This document shows positions 1-9,090 of a stretch of DNA of 32,447 nucleotides, one piece after another (positions within the stretch are counted from its first letter, which is position 1; each line of letters opens with the position of its first letter). The stretch is taken from contig JASHOH010000177.1 in NCBI GenBank assembly GCA_030041215.1, positions 1 through 32,447 of the forward strand, given 5' to 3'. The DNA is from Candidatus Sulfotelmatobacter sp. (GTDB taxonomy: Bacteria; Acidobacteriota; Terriglobia; Terriglobales; Acidobacteriaceae). Position numbers and translations under genes: made by a program. The notes beneath the pieces were generated by a model. The model was not told the DNA's origin. It saw only the letters and a list, made by a program, of their open reading frames with translations, and searched no databases.

Positions 1-486
1 GGAACTCGGCGGCAGCTTGCGTTCCCTGCCCAGCAGCGAGATATGCCTCGCCGCGAATGTAAGTTGGATAGAGGCAAGAGACATTATTTTCGAATTCCAT
101 GCCGCCAAATTCAATCGGCGGGACGGTGAGTTGCAGATCGGTTAGGGCTTCAGATGCATTCTTTCTGTTGAGTGCTAACTGTGCCTTAATTGCAGGCAGC
201 CAGAGAAGTTGCATCTGGGTATCCGAGGGGAAGCGCTTATTCAGATCTTCAGCAAGCTGTTCAGTTCGTCCCGCATCCCCCGCAATGGCAAATGCAAGAG
301 CCGCTTCGCTATCGACGGCTTGACTTGACGGTGTGAGTTTGATGCCAGCCAGAGCCACCTGGTTTCGCCATCGTCGCCTCACCAACAGCTGCTTCGTAGA
401 TCGCAAAATTTTCCAACCATATCGCTCCGTTTTCTCTGCTATCAGCACGTATGGCGGCATCCTTCGCTCGCAGGCTGAGTTCGTTA
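1..486 (-). pseudogene. TPR-like C-terminal tail of a Ser/Thr kinase gene, out of frame with the kinase ORF and running off the window edge
   Basis: Directly downstream of the kinase stop codon the reverse strand encodes helical, alanine-rich sequence typical of the TPR tails of acidobacterial kinases (for example AIRADSRENGAIWLENFAIY, then AFAIAGDAGRTEQLAEDL, then YIRGEAYLAAGQGTQAAAEF). It lies in two different frames. Removing one G from the GGG run at 487-489 makes the kinase frame read [15 protein letters not shown] without a stop. Removing one C at 361-362 (GG on the + strand) joins that frame to the next as AKQVALAGIKL. The coding signal is therefore continuous apart from two single-base insertions. 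This could be real decay or assembly error at short homopolymers. The tail continues beyond position 1. The TPR assignment is from pattern recognition only. Confidence 0.6.
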
Positions 487-1920
487 CCCTTTCGCAAACC
501 GCAAAACCCCGGGAGTTCCTGGAACCGTGACCAGTTTTCTCGGTTCCGAGCCGTCAGCATTGGCCTGGTAGATATCGTCTCCTTTCGCGAACAGCAAGTG
601 CCTGCCATCAGGGGACCATGTGCCATCACGCCCATTTACATCCCCGAGATGGCGGGGAGTGCCGGAAGGAAGAGGAACGCTCCAAAACTTCGAATCTGGC
701 GCAGTGGCGACGGTATCGAGGACCAGCATTTGACTGTGATCGCCGGAAATATCGAGGGCGATCGGGCTTTCGAAGGGAGTGGGAATCACCGACGTCTCAC
801 CGCCGCTGGTGGAGGCTTGAACGATCTGGAAGGCGGTTGGGGTTTCCGTTACGTACATCCGTGAACCGTCAGTTATGAGATTCACCTTTGCCACGCCGTC
901 GCGCGTGAGTTGCGTGGTGCTCAGCACCTTTGGCGGTGCAAGGGGAGAGTAATACCACGCGAGTCCCACAGCAAGCGCAATGACCGCCAAAACTGCGGCG
1001 GAGAACCAAAGCATGCGGGAGCGGGAGCGGCGCGTGGTTATGGTGGCGGCCTCGACTTTTCCGGAAGTCGTGTCGCGTTTGAGGCGCTTCAGGTCGGCGC
1101 GCATCTCGGCCGCGCTCTGATAGCGGACATCGCGATCTTTCTCAAGGGACTTCTGCAGGATTCGCTCAAGATCGGCTGGAACTTCGGGATTTGCCCGCGA
1201 GGCCGGAGGCGCCGGTTTATTCAAAATCGCATTAAAGATGGCGGCGCTGGTATCGCCGCGAAAAGGTGCAATTCCGGTGGCCATTTCGTAAAGCACGACA
1301 CCGAAGGAGAACAGATCGGTGCGGGCGTCGAGCTCCTTGCCCAGCGCCTGCTCTGGCGACATGTAAGCCACAGTTCCCAATGCGCTGCCTGGGCTGGTGA
1401 GGTGCTGTTCACTCAGGGTGCGCGTTTCGCCGGATTCAGGGCCGGTGCGGGCGTTCACCTTGGCCAATCCGAAATCCAGAATCTTGGCGTGGCCGCGATC
1501 GGTGACAAAAAGATTGGCGGGCTTGATGTCACGATGAACGATGCCTTTGGAGTGGGCGGCGTCGAGCGCGTCGGCCACTTCGATGCCGAGGTCGAGCAGG
1601 CGTTCGATTTCGAGAGGACGGCCGAGGACGATGTCGCGCAGGGTGCGGCCTTCGAGATACTCCATGACAATGAACGACTGATTGCCGCTCTTGCCGATCT
1701 CGTAGATGGTGCAGATGTTGGGATGATTCAAAGCTGATGCGGCGCGGGCTTCGCGGCGGAAGCGTTCGAGAGCCTGGGGATCCTGAGCCACATCGTCAGG
1801 CAGGAATTTCAACGCGACGAAGCGGCCCAGTTCGGTGTCTTCGGCTTTGTAGACTACGCCCATTCCGCCACCGCCCAGCTTTTCGACGATGCGATAGTGC
1901 GAGATGGTATGGCCGATCAT
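484..1920 (-). CDS. Membrane-anchored PknB-type Ser/Thr protein kinase with truncated propeller segment
   Basis: Probably phosphorylates Ser/Thr of unknown cytoplasmic partners. I chose the ATG at 1920 because the product then begins [16 protein letters not shown], the usual start of this family, with AGGGG a few bases upstream; an in-frame TTG at 1971 gives an unlikely 17-residue extension. The kinase domain covers about residues 9-275: Gly-rich loop [13 protein letters not shown], catalytic-pair Lys38 (VALK), HRDIKPAN with Asp131, DFG at 149-151, and MSPEQ in the activation segment. A single membrane helix lies at about 305-328 ([20 protein letters not shown]). After it come about 130 residues of TolB/WD40-like propeller ([17 protein letters not shown]), then a stop at 484-486 straight after [12 protein letters not shown], where full propellers continue RFSPDG. 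The kinase domain looks intact; the extracytoplasmic part is short and frameshifted (see 1-486). Confidence 0.85.
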   Translation of the reverse strand: MIGHTISHYRIVEKLGGGGMGVVYKAEDTELGRFVALKFLPDDVAQDPQALERFRREARAASALNHPNICTIYEIGKSGNQSFIVMEYLEGRTLRDIVLGRPLEIERLLDLGIEVADALDAAHSKGIVHRDIKPANLFVTDRGHAKILDFGLAKVNARTGPESGETRTLSEQHLTSPGSALGTVAYMSPEQALGKELDARTDLFSFGVVLYEMATGIAPFRGDTSAAIFNAILNKPAPPASRANPEVPADLERILQKSLEKDRDVRYQSAAEMRADLKRLKRDTTSGKVEAATITTRRSRSRMLWFSAAVLAVIALAVGLAWYYSPLAPPKVLSTTQLTRDGVAKVNLITDGSRMYVTETPTAFQIVQASTSGGETSVIPTPFESPIALDISGDHSQMLVLDTVATAPDSKFWSVPLPSGTPRHLGDVNGRDGTWSPDGRHLLFAKGDDIYQANADGSEPRKLVTVPGTPGVLRFAKG

Positions 1921-2126
1921 GAGTGCCCCTGGCGTGCGACCAATGGTAGGACCGGGGGTGGACCAAGTCAATTCTTGCCCAATCTGAGCTGTGCAGCGCC
2001 GTAACTGGAGGCTACTCGAAAGTAACCTCCCTTTATAGTTTTTGCAGATTGGGTGTTTCTCGCCGCCAATATAATTAGCGTTCAGTCATTATCTTTTCGC
2101 ATACAGACCGGACCCAGGGGGCCCCA
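1921..2126. other. Divergent intergenic region between the kinase and PAS histidine kinase genes
   Basis: The region must hold the promoters of both divergent genes. It contains an imperfect hairpin at 2007-2030 (GGAGGCTAC / GTAACCTCC, one mismatch) and a consensus -10 hexamer at 2070-2075 on the + strand. No coding signal was seen. Confidence 0.5.
2070..2075 (+). promoter_or_regulatory. Probable -10 element for the PAS histidine kinase gene
   Basis: A perfect TATAAT lies 51 bases before the start codon in an AT-richer patch. No good -35 is seen at 16-18 bp spacing, so the promoter may need an activator. Confidence 0.4.
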
Positions 2127-4259
2127 ATGAACCAATCCAGCGCCGACGGGGCTCGGCGTACACGCGCTCCGCAGAACCTGGAGCGCGAAGAATCCCAGCT
2201 TTGGCGATTGATTTTGCTTTTTATGGTACTGCTGGCCGCCGGCTTCGCCGCGCTGGCCTGGGAGCGCCTGGAAAGTCTGCCGTTCCATTTGGGGCCGGCG
2301 GCCATTGGGGTCCTCATTCTCTCGATCCTGCTGGCGGCGTACGCGTATGGCCGTCGGCGCGAAGTCGGCGAACTCAAAGTGCTGCTTCAGGATCTGCAGC
2401 AACACGTGGGCGCCGCTCCCTCGGAGGAGCAACTCGATCAGCTCAACGAATTGATTGCGCGATCGCAGCGCAGCTTCAAGGAACTGATTGACTCCTTCGA
2501 CGATGCCGCCTGCGCCATGTCGCTGGATGGCACGCTGCGCACGGTAAATAAGAGTGTCAGCCTGTTGCTGGGTTTGCCGTACACACAAATTGTTGGAAAG
2601 AAATTTACCGACTTCCTGGAAGAACCGTCGCGCAGTGTTTTGGAGGCTGGGTTACCGCGATTTTTGGAGAGGAGGCATTGGGCGGGAAATATTCGTGTGC
2701 GGCTGAAGGACAATCCGGGCGCGCTGTACTTTGATTGCGTGTTGAATGGCATCCTCAAGGGCGGTGAGGTGGTGGGGGTCAGCGTTCTGGGCCGGGATGT
2801 CACCGAGCAGCATGAAAAAGAGCTGCGCTTCACCGAGCTTTTCGAAACTTTGCAGGAAGGCGCGTACTTCAGCAATCCCGAAGGAAAATTGCTGGACGCC
2901 AATCCTGCACTGGTAAGCATTTTGGGTTATGCGAATCGAGAAGAGTTGCTGGCAGTCGACCCCAGCCAATTGAATTTCGATTCGTCGCAGCCCCCGATGC
3001 TGGGCCGCGCGCCCGGCGATCAGGGAGGCGTGCGAGCAAGAGAGATCACGCTGCGTAAGAAAGATGGATCGGCAGCGGTTTTTCTCGATTCCTCGCGCGC
3101 GGTGTGGGATTCAGCCGGCAAACTGATCCGCTATCAGGGAACGCTGATCGACATCACGGAACGGCGCAAGCTGGAGCGGCAGCTTCAACAGCAGGAGGAG
3201 TTCCGCCGGCGCCTGTTGGAAAGCTTCCCCGATCTCATTCTGGTGATCGACTTGGCCGATCGCTACACATTTGTCAGCTCGCGAGTGCGCGATTCCCTCG
3301 GGCGCGAGCCAGAAGATCTGCTGGGGAAAAAGATTTCTGCGGCGGAGGACCAGTCGCCCGAGTTGCTGGCGCTATATAAGGAGGTCGTTTCGGGGGCGAA
3401 GAGCTTTGGCGCAGCCGAATATGCCGCGAGGCACCGCGATGGCAGTTGGCGCACGATGCGCGCTACAGCCAGCCAGTTATTCGACGCTGAATCGCGGCTG
3501 GCGGGCGTAATCATGTCGGTGCGCGACATCACGATGGAGAAGAAGCTCGAGCAGCAGATCGTGCAGAGCGAACGACTGGCAGCCATGGGCGCGATGATTG
3601 GCGGCGTGGCGCATGAGCTGAACAATCCTTTGACCAGCATTCTGGGAGTCAGTGAACTTTTGCAGGACAGCCAGACCACGGAGGCCGCGCACAAGCAGGT
3701 TGGCATCCTGCAACAGCAGGCGCGACGCGCGGCGGAGATTGTTCAGAACCTGACCTATTTTTCCCGCCCGCCTGCCTCAGGCAAGATCCGCGCCAGTCTT
3801 GCGGAAATCATCGAGCGCACCCTCAACCTGCATGCCTATGCGCTGCGAAAAAACAATATTGCCGTGGATTTTCTTCCGCAGCCGGGTTTGCCGCAGGTGG
3901 AGGCGGATCCGCATCAATTGATGCAAGTGTTTCTGAACCTGATTTTGAACGCAGAGCAGGCAATTCGCGAAGTGCGCGAGCGCGGAACTCTGCGAATTCG
4001 TCTGGGAAGCAGCGACAATTCCGTCTGGGCCAGTTTTCGGGATGATGGACCGGGAATTCCGGCTGAGATCGTAGGAAATATTTTTGATCCGTTTTATACC
4101 ACCAAACGCCCGGGCCGCGGAACCGGACTTGGGCTGAGCATTTGCAAAGCTGTGATGAAGGAACATAACGGGACGATCGACGTAGCGAATGCGCCGGATG
4201 GGGGAGCGATATTTACGGTCACGATGAAAGCAGCGTCAGCTGCGGGACAGGGAGCGTAG
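2127..4259 (+). CDS. Membrane-bound triple-PAS sensor histidine kinase
   Basis: A 710-residue orphan sensor kinase. Two membrane helices near the N-terminus (about 27-45 and 55-74) leave only a short loop outside, so sensing is probably cytoplasmic. Three PAS domains follow at about 112-228, 232-350 and 360-478; the junctions after each carry typical PAC ends such as GVSVLGRDVTEQ, YQGTLIDITERRKLE and IMSVRDITMEKKLE. The HisKA box is AMGAMIGGVAHELNNPLTSI with phospho-acceptor His496. The ATPase domain shows the N box NLILNAEQAI, G1 FRDDGPGIP, the F box FDPFYTTK and G2 GRGTGLGLSICKAV. The H box and the short HisKA region match the NtrB/AtoS-like class. No response regulator lies next to it, so its partner and ligand are unknown. 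AGGGGG upstream could serve as ribosome binding site. Confidence 0.93.
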   Translation: MNQSSADGARRTRAPQNLEREESQLWRLILLFMVLLAAGFAALAWERLESLPFHLGPAAIGVLILSILLAAYAYGRRREVGELKVLLQDLQQHVGAAPSEEQLDQLNELIARSQRSFKELIDSFDDAACAMSLDGTLRTVNKSVSLLLGLPYTQIVGKKFTDFLEEPSRSVLEAGLPRFLERRHWAGNIRVRLKDNPGALYFDCVLNGILKGGEVVGVSVLGRDVTEQHEKELRFTELFETLQEGAYFSNPEGKLLDANPALVSILGYANREELLAVDPSQLNFDSSQPPMLGRAPGDQGGVRAREITLRKKDGSAAVFLDSSRAVWDSAGKLIRYQGTLIDITERRKLERQLQQQEEFRRRLLESFPDLILVIDLADRYTFVSSRVRDSLGREPEDLLGKKISAAEDQSPELLALYKEVVSGAKSFGAAEYAARHRDGSWRTMRATASQLFDAESRLAGVIMSVRDITMEKKLEQQIVQSERLAAMGAMIGGVAHELNNPLTSILGVSELLQDSQTTEAAHKQVGILQQQARRAAEIVQNLTYFSRPPASGKIRASLAEIIERTLNLHAYALRKNNIAVDFLPQPGLPQVEADPHQLMQVFLNLILNAEQAIREVRERGTLRIRLGSSDNSVWASFRDDGPGIPAEIVGNIFDPFYTTKRPGRGTGLGLSICKAVMKEHNGTIDVANAPDGGAIFTVTMKAASAAGQGA

Positions 4260-4299
4260 GCCAGATTTGCATCGCTATTGCGTTTGCCTACGAAACTCA

Positions 4300-4346
4300 G
4301 TCGAGCTTCGCTCGACCGGACAGCCGAGGGCGGCTGTCCCTACATG
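4300..4346 (+). repeat. Short copy of dispersed GTCGAGCTTCGCTCGAC repeat
   Basis: It contains the palindrome GTCGAGCTTCGCTCGAC, then CGGAC, then CAGCCGAGGGCGGCTGTCCC and TACATG. The same two blocks recur at 14801-14880 with extra sequence between them. The copy sits between the convergent ends of the histidine kinase and thiolase genes, where its hairpins could also end transcription, although there is no U-tract. Confidence 0.8.
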
Positions 4347-4348
4347 CT

Positions 4349-5545
4349 CTAGTCTCGTTCTACGGCCATTGCTACCGCGTTGCCTCCGCCTAAGCACAGG
4401 GCTGCGATGCCGCGCTTCACGTTACGGCGGGCCATCTCGTAAATCAGAGTCACCAGAATGCGCGCGCCGCTGGCGCCGATGGGATGGCCGATGGCGACTG
4501 CGCCGCCATTCACGTTGACTTTGCTCATATCCAGCCCCAGCTCGCGGATAACGCCCAGCGCCTGCACTGAAAAGGCTTCGTTAAGTTCGTAGAGATCGAC
4601 ATCTTCATTCTTCCAGCCCGTCTTCTTCCAGATTTGGCGGACGGCGTCGACGGGAGCCATCATTACCCACTTGGGCTCGACGCCGCTGGTCGCCTGGGCG
4701 ACGATTCGCACCATCGGCTGCGCACCAAGCTCTTTTGCACGTGATGCGCTTGTGACGACCACGGCCGCGGCGCCATCGTTTACACCTGGAGCATTGCCCG
4801 CCGTCACGGTTCCATCTTTCTTAAATGCGGGCTTGAGCGAACGCAGGGTTTCGGCGGTCGTGTCTTCGCGCGGAGACTCGTCTTTATCGAAGATCACCGG
4901 CGCTGCGCCTTTCTTCTTCGCAGGGATCTCGACGGGAACGATTTGAGATTTGAAGCGGCACTCTTTGATGGCGGCCACGGCTTTGCGATGGGAGTTGACC
5001 GCGAACTCATCTTGCTCTTCGCGAGTGATGCCGTACTTTTCCGCTACGTTCTCACCCGTGATGCCCATGTGGTAGTCGTTGTAGACATCCCACAGCCCGT
5101 CATGAACCATCGAGTCGATGACTTGGCCGTTGCCCAAACGATACCCTTTGCGAGCCTGCGGCAGAAGATAAGGAGCATTGGTCATCGACTCCATGCCGCC
5201 AGCCACGACGACCGAGCTGTTGCCGGTTTGAATCGCCTGCGCGGCGAGCGCGACTGCTTTCAATCCTGAGCCGCAGACCTTGTTGATTGTCATGGCACCT
5301 GTGGCGGGAGACAATCCTCCGAATATGGCGGCCTGGCGCGCAGGATTTTGTCCGAGTCCAGCGCTGACCACGTTGCCCATGATGCACTCGTCGACTTGTT
5401 CGGGATTGATGCCGGCACGCTTTACGGCTTCGCGCACCACGATCGCGCCGAGCTGTGGCGCGGTGAAATCAGTGAGACTTCCCTGAAATTTTCCTACCGC
5501 TGTACGACAACCGGAAATGATGACCACATCATCGAAAGCCGCCAT
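4349..5545 (-). CDS. Acetyl-CoA C-acetyltransferase (thiolase)
   Basis: A 398-residue biosynthetic-type thiolase that condenses two acetyl-CoA to acetoacetyl-CoA or runs the reverse thiolysis; cytoplasmic. The N-terminal half has the acyl-carrying Cys91 in [11 protein letters not shown]. The C-terminal half has [10 protein letters not shown] with His354 and the second catalytic Cys384 in [12 protein letters not shown]. The start [18 protein letters not shown] is typical of the AtoB/PhaA group. GGGAG lies upstream of the ATG at 5545. The gene stands alone, with no beta-oxidation or PHB genes beside it, so the physiological direction cannot be told from context. All catalytic residues are present. 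Confidence 0.95.
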   Translation of the reverse strand: MAAFDDVVIISGCRTAVGKFQGSLTDFTAPQLGAIVVREAVKRAGINPEQVDECIMGNVVSAGLGQNPARQAAIFGGLSPATGAMTINKVCGSGLKAVALAAQAIQTGNSSVVVAGGMESMTNAPYLLPQARKGYRLGNGQVIDSMVHDGLWDVYNDYHMGITGENVAEKYGITREEQDEFAVNSHRKAVAAIKECRFKSQIVPVEIPAKKKGAAPVIFDKDESPREDTTAETLRSLKPAFKKDGTVTAGNAPGVNDGAAAVVVTSASRAKELGAQPMVRIVAQATSGVEPKWVMMAPVDAVRQIWKKTGWKNEDVDLYELNEAFSVQALGVIRELGLDMSKVNVNGGAVAIGHPIGASGARILVTLIYEMARRNVKRGIAALCLGGGNAVAMAVERD

Positions 5546-5823
5546 AGATCATGCTCCCGCGAGATTTCGCCACTGCCATTATAGATGCGCGGACGTTAAA
5601 AATGATCTGGAAGGTAAGACTTGCATGGGATGCGTTCGTAAGAAATCGTATCGGGAGCGGCTGCTCGTTTTCGACGAAGAGAACTATCGTTGACGATTTA
5701 AGTTTTGCGGTTGCTGCGTTGTGAAATTCGTCGCGAACAAAAAGTTCTTGACTTTTCTTCTTCACTTTCATCGTTCGGGTGACTTTGGTACAACAACGCT
5801 TGTTCACAACGTACATTTTTTTC
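5546..5823. other. AT-rich intergenic region upstream of the small lysine-rich ORF
   Basis: No gene is visible in about 280 bases. The segment 5690-5823 is clearly more AT-rich than the surrounding genes. It holds a second TTGACT (5751-5756) without a matching -10 at 17 bp. It probably carries upstream promoter or regulatory sequence for the unit starting at 5824. Confidence 0.4.
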
Positions 5824-5852
5824 TTGACTTCATTTTTCATTGACTCTATACA
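5824..5852 (+). promoter_or_regulatory. Strong sigma-70-type promoter of the small lysine-rich ORF
   Basis: TTGACT at 5824-5829 and TATACA at 5847-5852 are separated by exactly 17 bp. The surrounding DNA is AT-rich. Predicted transcription start is near 5859. Confidence 0.75.
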
Positions 5853-5920
5853 ATCAAGTAGTTGCAACAAAACATCGTTGCAGAATTTTCCATGAAGAAT
5901 GGAAGGGAGAATAGAAACCA

Positions 5921-5962
5921 ATGGCAACCAAGAAAAAGGCAAAGAAGAAAAAGAAGCACTAA
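5921..5962 (+). CDS. 13-residue lysine-rich peptide (putative small protein)
   Basis: ATG to TAA encodes MATKKKAKKKKKH: nine of 13 residues are lysine. I do not recognise a characterised family. Support for a real gene comes from its surroundings: a near-consensus promoter at 5824-5852, a leader of about 62 bases with a purine-rich GGAAGGGAG 11 or so bases before the ATG, and a perfect intrinsic terminator 19 bases after the stop. The whole predicted transcript is only about 150 nt. The peptide would be extremely basic and could bind nucleic acid or ribosomes, but that is inference from charge alone. Alternatively the transcript is a small RNA and the ORF is incidental. Confidence 0.55.
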   Translation: MATKKKAKKKKKH

Positions 5963-5981
5963 CGAGGTGTACGAAGTCAAA

Positions 5982-6012
5982 GGGGGACGCAGAGAGCGTC
6001 CCCCAATTTTTT
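5982..6012 (+). terminator. Perfect rho-independent terminator after the lysine-rich ORF
   Basis: A 9-bp perfect stem, GGGGGACGC (5982-5990) with GCGTCCCCC (5996-6004), and loop AGAGA are followed by AATTTTTT. On the opposite strand the hairpin lacks a good U-tract, so it serves the + strand unit, not the helicase gene ending at 6050. Confidence 0.92.
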
Positions 6013-6049
6013 CCCACATAATTTGGGATCGACATGCGCCCAGCAGCGG

Positions 6050-9037
6050 TCAGTGCGCAGTTTGCGTTCGCGTTCGATTTTGCCTCTTCGAAATATTTGG
6101 AAGCATCTTCTCCTGTGCCGGGCACAATCCGCTAAACGCGCAGAAGCTGCAGTGATAGCCGGTTTTCGGTTTGAAGTTCGCGGCGGCAATGCCATTCACG
6201 ACTTTCATGACGCGCTCGCGCGCATCCTCCAGTTGGAACTCAGTGCGTCGCGAAGAAACAGGCACGTTGCCCTCAAGATTGTGGAAGACCAGTTCGCTGA
6301 CGCGATATCCCCACTTCTCGCGCGCGGCCATGGCGTAGATGGAAAGCTGCAAGCTTTCGTCCGCATCTTCCTGTGACCGCGCTTTGCCGGTTTTGTAGTC
6401 AATGATTCGCGCGCTGCCATCAGGCGCCCGGTCAATGCGGTCGATTCGCCCCGCCACTTTCGTCCCAGCAATTTGAAAATCGAACCATCCCTCTGTGTGC
6501 AGGACTTCGGGCGCAGGAGCGGAACGCGCCGCAGCGAGAAATTCGCGCAACTGCTCTAACCCCTGCTTAAGATACAAGCTGCGCTGATAATCATCCTCGA
6601 TTGCCATCATGCCCGGATCTTCCGCGAACAATCTCAGCAGCTCGTCGTCGCTCTTCGGGCGCCGATGCCGGGCGGAATCATAATACGTAAGCAGCACGCG
6701 ATGCATGGCCGCACCATACTGCATGGCGGCGCTGACTTCGTGCGCCAGCTTCCACTCGCGCTCGAACTTGAATTGCAACGGGCAGGTTTCGTAAGTTTCG
6801 ATGGTACTGGCACTGAGTTGCGCGCCCAGCCCGTCAGTCGGCGCAAGTTCAAGCCACGCCAGCAAATGCGAACCATCACACTGCACCGGCTCTGCAACTG
6901 CCGCAATTTCTATCAATTCGGCTTGCAAGGGCAACGCCGAGCGCGATCTGAGCCATGGTTGCAGCGGGTGGTTCGTCATCAGTTCGCGCATATAACCCGC
7001 GGGAGTTTTATCGCGCCCGAGCCCCTGCCGTCCGTAAATGTGCAAGGAGTCTTTCGCGCGCGTCATGGCGACGTAAAAAAGCCGGCGCTCTTCCTGATCG
7101 TGAAGCATCTTGTCGTCGCTGGCGCTAGCCGAGTCAGGGTCGAGTAAGTCCCGCGGAAACTCCACAAGCATTTCACGATAGGCAACCGGGAACGACCCGC
7201 TGGTTGCGCGCAGAATGAACACATGCGGGAATTCGAGCCCCTTCGCTCCATGCGCAGTCATCAGACGTACGGCGTCTTCATCGTCATTCGAGGGCAGCGG
7301 AATGACTCCTCCAGCCTCGCGAAAATACTCCAGGTGCTCCACCCATTCGCGAAGATCTTTGTTCTTGCTGGTTGGCTTTTCTTCCCAGCCAGCGGCAAAG
7401 TTCAGGGCGGCTTGCAATGCGAAGGAATCGAGATCAAGCTGAAACTTCGTTGCAACTAATTCCATAGCCTCACGCGCCGATGCACTTCTCCGCTGGATTT
7501 CTTCGCGCGCCTGATGCACACATTCCAAAACGGCGTGCCCACCTGGAACTGTGTCAAGCACCGTAGCAAGCGGCGCGACTTTCCCATCTTTTTCCTTCGA
7601 TTCGCGAGCGATTGCGCGCAGCGCGATACGAAGCTGCTGGGGATCAACATCAAACTGCGGCAGCGCCGCCACGCGAAACAGATCGGCATCCGATGTCAGA
7701 TCAACCACGACCGAGACACAAGCGAAAAGATCACGCACCTCAGGCGTCTTGCTTACATCCATGTTCTCAATCGAGAAGGGAATCTGCCGCTCAGCCAGCA
7801 GCCGCACGACTTCGTCACGATTGGTGTGCGAGCGGTAGAGAATGGCGAAATCTTTCCACCTGCAATGCCGCCGGCGCCTGGTTTGCTCGATCACGCTCAC
7901 CACATCGGGCGACTCAGCGTCCTTGCCGCTGAACGCAACGGCTTCGACGGGAACGGAAGCCAACGAAGTCCCGTTCTTCCTCGCTTCCTCCTCGCGTGCC
8001 GATTCGAGCGGAGTGCGTTGGTAACCAATTGAACCACGCTCGTTCCTTCTAAACACGGGAGGGTTCTTATCGATCAGGGCGAAAGCGCATTGCAGAATCG
8101 GCGTGGTCGAGCGGCGGTTCTTGCCTAGCACCACCAGTTTGCTCGCGGGGAATTGCCGTCGAAACAACTGAAAAGCCGCACTGGAGGCGCCGCGAAAACG
8201 ATAGATCGATTGATCGGGATCGCCGACGCCGAAGACGTTGGCTTCAGGTCCGGCAAGCGCGGCGAGAATCTTGACCTGCGCAAAATTGGCGTCCTGAAAT
8301 TCGTCAACAAGAATGAAGCGTGCCCGCGCGCGCTCGGCGGCGAGTATTTTGGAATCGGATGTGAGAAGCGCATGAGCGCCGGTAATCATGTGGCTGAATG
8401 TTCCCAGGTTTTCTTCGCGCAGCCAGCGTTCAGTCATCTCGAAGACCCGAGCAATCTCCCGGCAGCGACCGATGACTTCCACATCGCTCAAGTGGTCTTT
8501 CGATTTCGCCACGCGGGGAATTTGCACTTCTCCGCGCTGCAGCCGGTCCACGTATGCGGCATACTTTTCTGGCATCACCAGCTCGTCATGGCAGCGGCTG
8601 AGAAAGTCGAGCAAACTTTTGAGAAACTGGCCGACGTTGGCCGCGCGAACGTAATACTGCAGATGAAACTCGTGGATTCTTTTGCGCAGGTAAATCCAGA
8701 GATCGGTCTCGTCGAGCACGTCGAAACCCTTGCCAGTACGCTTCAGCAAGCCATTGCAGTAATCGTGAAATGTGGCCGCGTGAATGTCCTTGCGAACGAG
8801 CGCCCGGACGCGACTTCGCATTTCATTGGCCGCGGCAACGGTGTACGTGAGGGCAATTACTTCATCAGGCTTGGCATGCCCCTCAGCAATGAGCCGGGCG
8901 ATGCGATGAATCAGGACGGATGTTTTTCCTGTGCCCGCGCCCGCAATTACGAGCATCGGGCCGTGAACGTGCTCAATCGCCTCGCGCTGGCGCTCGTCGG
9001 CAAGGAACGGTTGAGATGGCGGCTTGGGGAGGGGCAT
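6050..9037 (-). CDS. UvrD/AddA-type helicase fused to a RecB-type PD-(D/E)XK nuclease with Cys cluster
   Basis: A 995-residue SF1 DNA helicase-nuclease, probably acting in double-strand break processing. Helicase motifs in order: Q17, Walker A GAGTGKT (33-39), ALTYTVAAANEM, Walker B FILVDEFQD, motif III GVGDPDQSIYRFRGA, motif V TAHGAKGLEFPHVFI and motif VI YVAMTRAKDSLHIYGR. The nuclease part begins near 739 with LSASTIETYETCPLQFKFE and contains GRIDRID...IIDYKTGK near 860-885, the metal-binding Asp and Asp-X-Lys. One Cys in TCPLQF and three in CSFCAFSGLC (C-x2-C-x5-C, about 962-971) match the arrangement that holds a 4Fe-4S cluster in AddB-like nucleases. Both activities are in one chain, and no addA/addB or recC partner is adjacent. 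The ATG at 9037 has only a weak Shine-Dalgarno. Confidence 0.92.
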   Translation of the reverse strand: MPLPKPPSQPFLADERQREAIEHVHGPMLVIAGAGTGKTSVLIHRIARLIAEGHAKPDEVIALTYTVAAANEMRSRVRALVRKDIHAATFHDYCNGLLKRTGKGFDVLDETDLWIYLRKRIHEFHLQYYVRAANVGQFLKSLLDFLSRCHDELVMPEKYAAYVDRLQRGEVQIPRVAKSKDHLSDVEVIGRCREIARVFEMTERWLREENLGTFSHMITGAHALLTSDSKILAAERARARFILVDEFQDANFAQVKILAALAGPEANVFGVGDPDQSIYRFRGASSAAFQLFRRQFPASKLVVLGKNRRSTTPILQCAFALIDKNPPVFRRNERGSIGYQRTPLESAREEEARKNGTSLASVPVEAVAFSGKDAESPDVVSVIEQTRRRRHCRWKDFAILYRSHTNRDEVVRLLAERQIPFSIENMDVSKTPEVRDLFACVSVVVDLTSDADLFRVAALPQFDVDPQQLRIALRAIARESKEKDGKVAPLATVLDTVPGGHAVLECVHQAREEIQRRSASAREAMELVATKFQLDLDSFALQAALNFAAGWEEKPTSKNKDLREWVEHLEYFREAGGVIPLPSNDDEDAVRLMTAHGAKGLEFPHVFILRATSGSFPVAYREMLVEFPRDLLDPDSASASDDKMLHDQEERRLFYVAMTRAKDSLHIYGRQGLGRDKTPAGYMRELMTNHPLQPWLRSRSALPLQAELIEIAAVAEPVQCDGSHLLAWLELAPTDGLGAQLSASTIETYETCPLQFKFEREWKLAHEVSAAMQYGAAMHRVLLTYYDSARHRRPKSDDELLRLFAEDPGMMAIEDDYQRSLYLKQGLEQLREFLAAARSAPAPEVLHTEGWFDFQIAGTKVAGRIDRIDRAPDGSARIIDYKTGKARSQEDADESLQLSIYAMAAREKWGYRVSELVFHNLEGNVPVSSRRTEFQLEDARERVMKVVNGIAAANFKPKTGYHCSFCAFSGLCPAQEKMLPNISKRQNRTRTQTAH

Positions 9038-9090
9038 TGCGGCTCAGAATAACACCGGAGGGGCTGTGTAGGGATCTGCGAAATCCGTCA

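Larger units (their letters stand above)
5859..6012 (+). ncRNA. Predicted ~150-nt transcript (peptide mRNA and/or small RNA)
   Basis: It is bounded by the promoter at 5824-5852 and the terminator at 5982-6012. The leader contains GTTGCAAC (5871-5878 region) and a second CGTTGCAG. No known RNA family is recognised. Listed because the transcription signals are better than those of most genes here. Confidence 0.5.

Noticed and set aside
170-178. GAGTGCTAA, the right half of a CIRCE operator
   Set aside because: No left half (TTAGCACTC) at 9-bp spacing and it lies inside former coding sequence far from any heat-shock gene.
910-1737. 275-codon open frame antisense to the kinase
   Set aside because: Exact mirror of the kinase domain; no recognisable domain and explained by GC-rich codon use.
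5529-6125. 198-codon reverse frame over the AT-rich gap
   Set aside because: Low-complexity translation that crosses a strong promoter, a terminator and the helicase gene end; no homology recognised.
8153-9052. 299-codon open frame antisense to the helicase
   Set aside because: Covers Walker A and B coding sequence on the other strand; shadow frame.
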